A stretch of DNA of 64,000 nucleotides. Source: Rosellinia necatrix. Taxonomy: Eukaryota > Ascomycota > Sordariomycetes > Xylariales > Xylariaceae. The stretch's first letter is position 1. Every line of letters begins with the position of its first letter. The DNA lies in contig JAGYVD010000004.1 in the NCBI GenBank assembly GCA_021209875.1, positions 1-64,000 on the forward strand, read 5' to 3'. This document shows, piece after piece, positions 13,785 to 25,351 of this stretch. The notes under the pieces are model-generated. The model had not been told where the DNA came from. It did no database searches and was given only the letters and a program-made list of their open reading frames with translations. The position numbers were made by a program, and so were the translations under genes.

Positions 13785-13975
13785 ATTAATATTTAAACAT
13801 ATTTAAATATTTATTTTTTAAACCTAGTTAATAAAAAAGTCAGGATATATAAACAAAAAGCAAATATTTAGACTTGCTTAAATATTTGTTTTTTAAACCT
13901 GGTTAATAAAAAAGTCGGTATATATAAGCAAAAAACAAATATTCAGAAATGCTTAAATATTTGCTTTTTTAACCC
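13785..13975. repeat. Palindromic ~66-bp tandem repeat, array 3
   Basis: Three units with the core CAAATATTTAGACTTGCTTA and an AAACCTGGTTAATAAAAAAG spacer. The array directly abuts the start of the second 62-bp array, so the two repeat types form one composite subtelomeric module here. Confidence 0.8.
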
Positions 13976-14670
13976 AGCAGAAATAATAACATATAACCTG
14001 CTGTTTTTATTAAATATATAAATATAAGTTTATAACTAGCAAAAATAATAATATATAACCTATTATTTTAATTAAATATATGCTAGCAAAAGTAATAACT
14101 AGCAAAAATAATAACATGCAACCTGCTATTTTTATTAAATGCATAAATATAAATATATAACTAGCAGAAATAATAACATATAACCTGCTGTTTTTATTAA
14201 ATGTGTAAATATAGGTTTATAACTAGCAGAAATAACAACATATAACCTATTATTTTTATTAAATATATAAATATAGGTATATAACTGGCAGAAATAGCAA
14301 CATATAATAAGCTGTTTTTATTAAATATATAAATATAGGTATATAACTAGCAGAGATAGTAATACATAACAGGCTGTTTTAATTAAATGTATTACTGCAG
14401 GCTTATAACTAGCAGAGATAATAACATATAACGGGCTGTTTTTATTAAATATATTGCTGCAGGCCTGTTATAAGCAGAGATAGCAACATATAACCAGCCG
14501 TTTTTATTAGGTGCAGCTATGCAGGGCTTATAACTAGCAGGAATAATAACACGCAACCTAGGCTTTTAATTAGCTGGGCTTTTTTTATATAACAGAAAAT
14601 CAGCAAAATTTTAACTAAGTTAACAGCCAACAGTAGTAGCAACCCTAACCCAAAAGCAAAAAGCAATTTA
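13965..14670 (+). repeat. 62-bp tandem array plus unique tail, copy 2 (RIP-mutated)
   Basis: About nine to ten units corresponding to the array at 6290-6690, with GGGTGCAGGCCTG-type text changed to TAAATATATAAATATAG-type text. Mutation is heaviest on the left and lighter on the right. The tail (14550-14668) matches the first copy closely and also carries CCCTAACCC (14643-14651). Same orientation as copy 1, about 7.8 kb away. Confidence 0.9.
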
Positions 14671-16674
14671 AATATTAGTTTATTTTTAATTTTTTAATTT
14701 TTAATTTAACGCTTATATTTTATTAAGCTTTTAATAGTAATTATTTTTTTTTATTATTATTTTAGATTTTATATATTAAAAGTTTAAATTATTTTATTAT
14801 TTAACGTTTAAATCTTCTAATTAAATCAGCAACTTTTTTTTAGCTTTAGTTAAAAATATATATACATAAATTATACCGCGATATTTCTTTTCAATAATAA
14901 ATCTTCAGTTTAATTTATTATATTTTTTAAAATAATTAAATAATTTTTAATAAATATATTAAAATAAATAAACTGTGCGCTGTTTTAAACGTTTTTTATT
15001 AATTTTTTTTAACGTCTGTTTTAGCACAGCGTTTATATTTAATTTATAAAACTTTTTAAATTTTTAAATTTTTTTATTTTATATATAAACGTTTATAAAA
15101 CGTTTCATTTTAAATAACCTGATTTAAAATGCTATAAATTTTAAAAATTTCATTTTAACTTTAAAAATTCTTTTATAAAACAATATAAACACTTAAAAGT
15201 TTTAAATGTAGTTATAACATTTAAATTTATAACGCTTGTTTAAATAAAATTAAAAGAATTATATAAATCGATTATTAATACGCTGTGTAAACAAATAAAA
15301 ATAAGCTTATATTTAAAAAAACTAAGTTATATTATTTAAATAAATTAGTAATAATTATATTGTTTTTATATTTTAATATATAATTAATTTTATAATATTA
15401 AATTTTTTTTGCTTAAACAAACTTTTAATATAATATTTAAACAAAAATCTTTTATTAAAGCTATATTTTTAAAACTATATTTATAAACCGATTTTTAAAA
15501 TATATTAAATGTTTTATTTATAATTTTATACTTTTTTTAAAATGAAAAATTTTATAGTTTTTATTTAAACTATTTTTTATTATAAATAATTATAAATAAA
15601 ATAAGTTTTATAAATAATTTATTGTTTATTAAACATAAAACGCACTAATTATTAATTAAGATATTATTAAAAATATATAATGTTTAAATTTTAAAATAAT
15701 AAATATTTTAATAGTATAAACAATACTTTTAAAAAAATAAAATTAATTCTTATAAAATTTATTTTAAATTTAAGCTTTTTATTAAACTAATTTTTGCTGC
15801 TACTAGCTTTATTATTAAGCTTTGTTTAAAATATAAGTTATTTAAGCATTTTTTAGCTTCAGCTGTTAATAGTTTATTTAAACGATTTTTGATATATAGC
15901 TTTTAGTATATTTTAATTTAATTAACGATTTTTTTTAAATAAATTGTTTATTTTTTAATTAGTTTTGCTTATAATAACTAGTTAAAAATTATATATTTTT
16001 TAACTTTTATTTATAAATATTATCAGCGTTATGTTTATATAAGCACTGTTGTTTATTAGTTAATTTATTTATATAATTACTTTAACTTTTGCAAATTAAT
16101 TTATTTAGTCCTCTGCTGGGCTAATCTTTTTATATTTAATTGCTTAATATAGCAAAAGTTAATACTAATTTTTAAGTTTTATATTATATTAAATTTTAAA
16201 ATTTTTAAAAAATTTTTATATTTATTTAATAATATAATTCTTTTTTATAATTTTTTTGTTATATTAATAAGTTTAGCATTAGTTTAATTTAAAGCTAGTT
16301 TTTATAAAAATTTTAAAAAACTTTAGTTATAAGTATTTTTAAACTTTAAAAATTATAAATAACAGCTTATAAATAAACTATTTATTATTTTAATATTTTT
16401 TATTTAATATGCTTAAAAACTTAAGCATATTTTTTTTAGATTATTATTTAAGCTTTTAAAGCTAAAAAAGCCTGTTAGTTATAAAAAACAATAATATTGT
16501 TTAGATTGTTTATTTTTTGTTTTTATTTATTATAGCCGCAATTTTTATATATTTAATTTTAATAACTTTCTTTTATTCATTTATATAATCTTAAATATTT
16601 AATAAACTTAGCTAAACTTATATTATATAATATTATAACTTTTTATAGTTTTTTAAAATGTTTAAAATTATAGT

Positions 16675-16859
16675 ATAGTTTACTAAGGGTAGTGTGGTAT
16701 TAAGTCTATAAAAGTGTGATGTAGAATTAAAGAAAGAAGGGCTTCTGGTCCTGCAGAGACTAAAAGCTTTAAGCTAGTACTTTATCTAATCTATACGATT
16801 TTTATTTAATTAGCTGTGCTAGCTAAATAAAAAGCTTTTTTTTTTTAACTATGTTAAAT
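16675..16859 (+). repeat. Dispersed ~185-bp direct repeat, left copy
   Basis: Matches 25167-25351 along its whole length, from ATAGTTTACTAA to an AACTGTTTCAAAT-like end. In this copy the first half is intact (GGGTAGTGTGGTATTAAG, a possible TATA-like CTATAAAAG) and the second half has C to T changes. It could be one LTR of a pair, the end of a MITE, or another non-coding repeat. The shared left boundary lies before the TG that would start a conventional LTR. Confidence 0.75.
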
Positions 16860-19800
16860 GCTAGGGCTATAATAAAACGTTATTGTTTTTAATAACTATA
16901 ACTTTTCTTTTACTGTTTATAAGGTTGGCCACGGCTTTTTTTTAATTTTTTCAGCCGAGGTCTATTTTTTTTTCGATTTTAGTATTTTTTAATTAGTTTT
17001 TTAGTACTATATAGTTGCTACTCCGATTTTTATTAGTTGTTTTTATAGCTGTATTTTTTTTATTTAATAAAATAATTTAATCTGTTTTTAGTATAGTTTA
17101 TTTAATGCTTAAAAATTATTTTAATTTTAAATAAATTATTTTTTTTTTTAAGTTCTGTTTTTTAAACATTAAGCTTAATACTAGTATTTTTAGTAAAAAA
17201 GATTTTTGCTTGTGTTTTTAAGTAATAAATATATAATTAAAATAATAGAGTAAATATTAAAAGTCTCCGGCAATTTTAATTTATAAGCTAATTTATTAAC
17301 TTTTTTTAATTTTTATAGTTTTATATGCTATTAAAAATATTTTTAAACAGCTTTTTAAAAAATAATATTTTATATAAAACTTTAAAAATATTTTATTTTT
17401 ATATTAAACTTTATTAATTTATGCTTGTTATTATAATATTATTTTATACACGCTATTATAAAATTTATAACTAATTTTATTTTTTATAAAAATATTTTTA
17501 TATAAATTAAATATTTTTAATAGTTATATTTATTTTTATATTAATAAAGATTTTATTTAGTTTAAATAACCGGAATTTAAAAAGCTATTTATAACCTAAT
17601 AATTTAATAAATTTTAAATATGCTTTATTTAAGTTTTATTATAAAAATAACAATATATTTATTTATTTATAGTTTAAATATATATATATATAATATTAAA
17701 TAATAATTTCTACTGTTTAATTTTTTGTTTAAATAATTTATTATTTTGCAGATAATAAAAGTTGTTATTAAAAGTTTTATTTTTATAGCTTTTAAAGCTT
17801 TATTTAAAATTTAAAAATAAATTTATAATTTTAATCAGAAATAATGCTGCTTAATACGTTTTAATTAAATAATAAATATTGCTTAGCTAATGCTTCTGCT
17901 TAATTTTTAGCAAAATATTTTTATTATTAAATATAAATAATAAACGTTTTAATATAATATATATTATTATTAATATATTATAATAATTAAATTTTTTAAT
18001 TATTATAATATAACTAAAAATAATATTTTAAATAAGTTTATAATAAAGTTTATTATAATTATTTTTATTAGCTTAATATTTTTAATTAAATAAGTTAATA
18101 ATTATTATATAGCTTTTTTGCTAGTATTATATAACTTATATTTATTATAATAATTTAAATATGCTTTTATTTTGCAAGTTTTAATTTAATTATATAAAGT
18201 TCTAGTTTTTTATTATATATTGCTTGCTAAAATAATATTTATTATTATATACTATTGCTAAAAATTTAACTATTTATTTTTAAATATATATAATTTATGT
18301 TTATTTTTCTAGTTAACGTTATATAATAAATTATTTATAATTATAAAAAATATTTAAGCTTAAAAAATTTGCAACGTTTTTATTGCTTTTATAAATTATT
18401 TTTAAAACTTTTAACATTTAAAATCTTTAATATAATCTGCTATAATTTTAGCTTTTATTATTTTTTTATTACTAGTTCTAAATATATTATTTATATATTA
18501 TTTAATACTAGTTTTTATTTATTTAAACTATTTTTTTTAATATTTACTAAGTTAATAATATTTTTAATCGATTAAATATATTTAAAATAAAGTTTAGCCT
18601 GCTTAATATATAATATATTTATAATCTGTACTATAACAAATATATAAACGCGTTAATTAAACGTTTATTTATATAGTTTATAAATCTATTATTAAGCTTA
18701 GTTTAATTTAATATGCTTTTATTATTAAATAATTAATAAAAAAACTATTAAGTTAATTAAAGCTTTAATTATAGTTTATAAGCGTTAATATATTTAAACT
18801 ATATAAACTACTTTTAGTTTAAAAATTTATATTTTATTTTTAGTTATAATATATAACAACTTAAAAATCTTACCAGCAATATTTATATATTTAAAATTAT
18901 TAATCCTAGTTTTTATATATATTTATTTTTAATATAAAATAATATTATTTTAAAGCTTTTTTAACAAGCTATTTATTTATATATATAATATTTTTATAAA
19001 ATTATAATAATAAAATATAATATATAAATAAATTAAGTTTTAAAAAGCTTTAAATAATTTTATTTTAGCTATAATTAATTTAAAATATATAAACTAATAA
19101 TATATTTAATACTTGCTATAATTATTAACTTTATATTATTTTATTTTATATTTTTATTAAATAACTTTATTTTATATTTTTATAAAAGTTTTACAACTTT
19201 AATATAATATAGCAATAATATATAAAAAATCTTAGATTTTTAAATATTGCTTTAAAACTTTTAATTAATTTAAAAATCTAAAGTTTTTAAATACTGCTAG
19301 CTATTTTTTATTATTAATATATTTAAAACGTTTATTTAAAAGCTTAAAAGTTTTATAAAAAATATATAATAAAAGTTTTTTAAAAATAAAAATTTTTTGT
19401 TTATTAAATAATATAAAAATATTATATAAACAAGCTAAATAATCTGTTTTAATATCTGAAAAATAATAATATTATTAATAAAAGTTTTATAATAATATTT
19501 ATAAAAATAAAACAATTTATTTATAAAACGTTAAATATATATAAATATATTATAAAATTTTATTAATGCTATTATTAATTATTTTAATTTTTAAAAACTT
19601 ATTATTATAAATTAGTTTTAATAATTAAAATAAACTATAAATTAATAAAAAAGATAATTATATTTACTACAGTTAAATATTTTCTTTTTTAATTAACGTA
19701 ATAACTATAAATTATAACAATAATAAATAATTATTTAAAACAGCGATTTTATTTAAAACTTTTATATTAACTACTAAATATAAATATAGTTTTTTTATAT

Positions 19801-20515
19801 ATAAATTATATAATAAAATTAAATATATAAATAAAAAAACTATTAATTTATTTTATTTTATTTTGTTTATAAAATTTATTAAATATTATATTAACTATTT
19901 TTAATTATATATATTAAAAAATATAATTAAAAGTTTAATTTTATTTATTGCTAATTATTTATTAAAAAATCTTTATTTATTCTTTTTTAATATATTAATA
20001 ATATTTTAGTTTTTTAAATATTAAATATTTTTTTAATAACTTAAGAATTTTTAATGCTGTAATATTTTCTTTTATATAAATAAACTGTTTATTTAAAGCT
20101 TTAATTTTATTTTTTTTACTAGGCTTTTTTATATTTAATATTAACAGAATTTCTTAGATTTTAAGCTTTAAAGCTTTATCCTGCTATTTGCTAGCTTTTA
20201 TTACAAGCGCGTTAATTATGTTAACCTTACTTATCGCGTTTATTATATTAAAAACTTTATTAAAAAAAAAAGCTTTTTAAAAGAATTCCGTGTTGTTTTA
20301 ACGTATTAATTATTTTAGCGGTTATACTAGTTTTTATTATAATTAGGTCTAAATATTAAATTATGTCGCAATTTTAATATATATTAATAATAATAGCTGT
20401 AATAATAAAAGTTATTAACATAAAGTCTGCTAATAAATACACGTTTAATAATTTAAATTTATTAAAAATATATATTTTATTTTTAAATATAAAAATATTA
20501 AAATTAATAACTAAT

Positions 20516-20720
20516 TGAGAGGTGCACCATGGGGGTGTAAAGTGTGTATTATAAAAAAGATGAAGATCTAGCAAATCTAGGCTAAGCTAAAGTTTTACCT
20601 AGGTGTGGGCTAGGGCCCACAAACATGGGGCTAGGCCCAATTAGGTTGTGCCTGTGGCCACGGGCCACAGCACCCCAAGCGAGGGGCTTATGTAAGCGCT
20701 CCCTCTACGCGCGCGTATCA
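20516..20720. mobile_element. Putative solo LTR (205 bp) with 5-bp TSD
   Basis: A sharply bounded GC-richer insert that begins TGAGAGGTGC and ends GCGCGTATCA. It is flanked by the exact 5-bp direct repeat CTAAT (20511-20515 and 20721-20725). TG...CA ends with a 5-bp duplication are the usual signature of an LTR left after LTR-LTR recombination. Inside are a TATTATAAAAAAG-type TATA candidate and a hairpin with 8-bp arms (ctgtggcc/ggccacag). A non-autonomous DNA element is the main alternative. Confidence 0.72.
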
Positions 20721-23428
20721 CTAATATAATATTATAAAACGCGTTAAATAATAAACTAATATTAAACAGTAGTAAATTAATTATATTTATAGCTTTAGCT
20801 GCTGTTAAGCTTATAATTATTATTATAGCTTTTAAAAAAAATTTTATATATTTTTAATATTTTTTTAATATAATTATTTTTAAATTATATTTATTTAAAT
20901 ATTTTTAAAAATAGTTTTAGTTTTAAAAATAAATTAGTTATTATTACGCTTATAAAAGTTATAAATTTAATTAAAGCTGCTATATTATTTTTTATAATAG
21001 TTTAAATATAAAATCTTTATTTTTTAATAGCAGTTTATATTTAGCTAATGCTAGTATTAATATTTTAAACGTTAAAATAATTTTTTATGCTAAAATTATT
21101 TTATAACCATATAAGTTTGCTTTAAAAAACATTTAAAAAAATATTTTAAAATTTTTAACATTTATAAAAATAACCGCATTTAAACTATAATTAATTAATA
21201 CCCTGCAAATATTTAAAAAGTTATTTTTTAACAACATTTTAATATTATTTTTTTTTTTATAACTTAAGCCGTATTAATAAATTTTAACAATTATAAAATT
21301 TATAATTTTTATTACTTAATAAATAAAATTTTAATATAGCTTTTATTTATATTTAATTTAATTATTTTTAATTTTTTAAATCTAGCCTGTTTATTTTTAA
21401 AATATATTTAAATTTATTTAATAATTACTTTATTATTATTAAATAAATACATTTTATATTTAAGCTTATAATAATATTTTCGCTATTAATAGATTTTTAA
21501 ATAATAACTTTAAAATATAAAAATTATTATTTTTGCTTCTGTTTTTAAAATTATATATTTTATTAAATATTTTTAAACAAATAATATAATCGATTTATTA
21601 TTTAGTTTAGAACTTATAATCTTATTTGTTATAATATTTTTAACTAGTTTTTAAAAAATAATAATTTTTATATAATTTTTAATATAATATTAAAGTAATT
21701 ATATTTATATAAATATTAAAACAGTATATTATATAATATAAACAATATATTATATTGCTTATAAATATGTTTAATTAAAAATAACACGTTTTAAATATAT
21801 TTAGCTAGACGCTTAATATAATATATAACGTATTAACCTTAGTCACGCGTTAAATTAAATATTTAATTATAATATTTATATAATTAGCTATAATTAATTA
21901 TAATAAACGTTTTATTATTATTTCATTTAAAATTAAATAAAATATAAAATAATATTATATTTAATATAAACAAGTTTAATTTAGCCGTATTAGCGCGTTT
22001 TTTTAGTAGCAATTATATTTATTTTTGCGTTTATTTCAGCCGTTTTTTTCTTATTATTTTTTTTTTTTATTTAAGCTTATAGCTTTTTTTTTTATTTTTA
22101 TTATACTACTTCTTTTTATTTTTATTTTAACCTGCGTTTTTTTAACGCTTATTTTTTTAATTATTCAATTTTTTATTATAGTTTTAATTACTTTTTTTAA
22201 CTTGCAAATACTTATTTTTTGCTTCTGCTATTAATAAAAGCTTTATTTTAACAATTTAAATTATATATCTAGCTAAAATATTTTTATATTAAACGTTAAT
22301 AAATATTATTTAATTTTAAAGTTTATATTAGTTTATATTATAATTATAACATTATATTAATTTTTATTATTAACGTTTAAAGTTTTTATAGCTCGAGTAT
22401 ATTTTAATTTTTTTATATAAACGTAATAAAAATAATATGTTGCTATATAATATTTTTAATAATAATTTAATTTAAATAAAACGTTTTATTGCTACAGCAG
22501 GTTATATATTAAATTAAATAATTATTTTATTTAAATTAACGTTTAATTTTTATATTTTAAACTTAAGTTATCGATTAATAATTAGCTTATTATTTTATTA
22601 TAAAACCGCTAGTTTTTTAATAATATTTAAAATATAATTAAAATCTATTAAACATTTTGCTTTATTATTTTTAAATTTTTAAAAATAAATTAACTTTTTA
22701 TAAAACAAAATATGTTAATAAAAATAAGCTTATTTTTATTAGCTATTATTTTATATTATTTTTATTTTTTATTTAAGTTAAACTAGCTAATATTAGCTTG
22801 TTTTATATAATTATTATATAATAAAAAATAAAGCTATAAACATTTAATATTTTTTTTAATTTTTCTGTTTATACTTATAATTATTTTTGCTACCTCGATT
22901 TTTTAATTAAAAGTTTTTATAAAAGTTTTTTTTTACCGCTTTTTTATTGTTTATATTTAAGCTATTTAAATCGCTAGAATTATACTTTTATAAAAATAAT
23001 TTTAATAAGTTTTTATTACCTGTTAAATATTACAGTTTTAAAAATATTATAATAAAAATATTATAAATATATATTTAAACTAATATAAAATAAAAACTTT
23101 ATATATTGCTATACTGTTTTAATAAATAAAGCTTTTATTAATAAATATATAGCTTATGTTTTAAAACAGACTATTAAAATAATAAGTATTAGCGCTGCTA
23201 TTAAAACTTATACTAGTTTTATTAAAAGCACCGAAATAAACAATCTAAATAATAGTTTTAATGCTAATATAGCTGCAGTTAAGTATTAATAACTAAAATA
23301 TTAAAATTAAACAAATAATGCTGCTATATATTTAATTATATTTAATACAGCTTTAAATAACTAATTAACAGCGCGATAAAATATTTTAAAAACTAAAATC
23401 TTTATATTAGCTAATATTCTAGCGTTAT

Positions 23429-23698
23429 TGTCATGACCCACAGCCATGATGGCCCTGATTGGCTGCACGAATAAGTGGCCTGGCGGCCCCTGATTGGTTC
23501 CCCGGCTAAGTGGGTACAAGTACGAGGTGGTGAATGCGGTAGGCCAGTCACGTAGTGAATGGCCAGTGGTATGTACAAGTGGGAATTCTGGCCGTTGGCC
23601 CTGTGTATAGTTCTCTTCTTTTTTCAACCTTAGTTTTTCTTCCCAATACATAGGTATAGTTGGGCTCCGCTCCAACTGCCGCTATTGCAGCCATCACA
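23429..23698. mobile_element. Putative solo LTR (270 bp) with 5-bp TSD
   Basis: A GC-normal insert in the AT-rich block that begins TGTCATGACC and ends CAGCCATCACA. It is flanked by the exact 5-bp repeat GTTAT (23424-23428 and 23699-23703). The ends are partly inverted (TGTCAT/ATCACA). It holds two CCCTGATTGG motifs about 35 bp apart and shows no sign of RIP, unlike the sequence on both sides, so it probably inserted after the surroundings had been mutated. The 104-codon minus-strand frame that covers it is not a gene. Confidence 0.75.
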
Positions 23699-25166
23699 GT
23701 TATTTAATTATTATATTAGTTAATCGATTATTTTTGCTGTTTTAATATTTTTAATATATTTTTTTATTTTAGTTATATTATTTTTTAATTTGTTGTACCG
23801 ATTTTATAAAAAATCTATAATTAAAATAAATACCTTAAAAACTTATTTATTTAGTTTAAATTTTAACTTTTAATTTTATAGCTTTAATTATTACTACTAT
23901 AGCAATTTATTTATATTTTTAACAATATAATCTTTAAAACTATTTATTTTTTTTAAAAAATTAAAGAACTATTATAATTATTAAACGTTATTTTTTTAGT
24001 TTTAAACTAAGCAATAATTTTAAAATTTTTATTAAATTTTTATTAATTTATATTATTTTTAAATAAGTTTAAAATATAAACCTAAGATTTTTATTATTGT
24101 TTAATTTAAACTTATTATTAAACTTATTTTAAATTATATTTTTTTAATATAAAATATTTAATATTTATAGTTTTAGTTTTTAATTTTTATATAAAGCAAA
24201 AAATGCTAGTTTAATAAACTTAAGTTTTGCCGGCAAAAATAATATTTTTTATATTATTTTAAAATTAATAGTTTAAATTAAACTATTTTAAAACTAAAGA
24301 TTTTTCTAGCTTTTATAAGCTTTAAAATTAAATTTTTAATTATTAAAACTATTTTAAATTTCTTAAGCGCTAAAAATTCTAGGTCGGTTTTATGTTCTAA
24401 TATATTAACAATTATTAAGTTTAGATAAATTAGTAGTTAAAATCTGTATTAATATTAATAACAGGGCAAATATATATAAATCGTATAATTTTTATAATTA
24501 AGCTAGCAAATATTATTAGCTGTTCTATAAATTTATATTTACGCACACGTTTTAAAACAAAATTAAATTTTAAAATTAAAAATAAAATAAAAAATATAAT
24601 TAAATAATATTAAAAACTTGCGTGCTTATTAAAAACTTAACATAAGCTTTTAAAAAGTAAAGCTAGTATTAATTATAAGTTATAATTTTATTATTTAAAT
24701 ATAATATTAATTAAAGTTTAAAAACAGCTAATCGTAATATTATAATTATTAAATATTTAGTGCTAAAATAATTAAAGTTTAAAAAAACAACAGATTATTT
24801 AATATGTTAATAGCCGGATGTAATAATATATAAACAGTTAATAAAACTGTTTAAAATATAATATAAAGTTAAATTTAGCTGCCGATAAATTAATCGACTA
24901 GTTAGCTAACGCAAAATATATTAAATTATTAATTATTAAATCTATAAGTTAAATAAATATTAATAAATTTTACTAGCAATAGTTAAGCTTAAAAACTAAC
25001 AATTTTATTTTTTTTATAAACAGCGCTGCTTAAAATACAAAAAAAAACTATATTAAAAATTAAATATACACAAACGTTAAAGAATTAAGCGTGCTTTATC
25101 TGCCGACACAAAAAAAAAACTAAAATATAAAGTTATATAATTACAAGACTTACCGCACTATTTAAT

Positions 25167-25351
25167 ATAGTTTACTAAAAATAATATAATATTAAGTCTA
25201 TAAAAATATAATATAAAATTAAAAAAAAAAAAGCTTCTGGTCCTGCAAAAACCAGAAGCTTTAGGCTAGTACTTTATCTAATCTACACGATCTTTATCTA
25301 GCTAGCGCAGCTAGCTAGATAAAGAGACCCCTCTTCCTAACTGTTTCAAAT
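25167..25351 (+). repeat. Dispersed ~185-bp direct repeat, right copy, with two hairpins
   Basis: Partner of 16675-16859. Here the first half is G-to-A mutated and the second half intact. It contains two strong inverted repeats: a 10-bp stem (25232-25241 with 25251-25260, around CCTGCAAAA) and a perfect 15-bp stem with a 3-nt loop (25292-25306, GCA, 25310-25324). The left copy shows the same stems in mutated form, so they belong to the original element. Confidence 0.75.

Noticed and set aside
18369..22234. Three open frames of 66-69 codons in the AT-rich block
   Set aside because: Low-complexity Phe/Ile/Leu/Tyr composition with no domain, in DNA mutated by RIP; expected by chance.
23361..23675. 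104-codon minus-strand frame
   Set aside because: It covers a solo LTR-like insert and its AT-rich flank and crosses the insert boundary, so it cannot be an ancestral gene.
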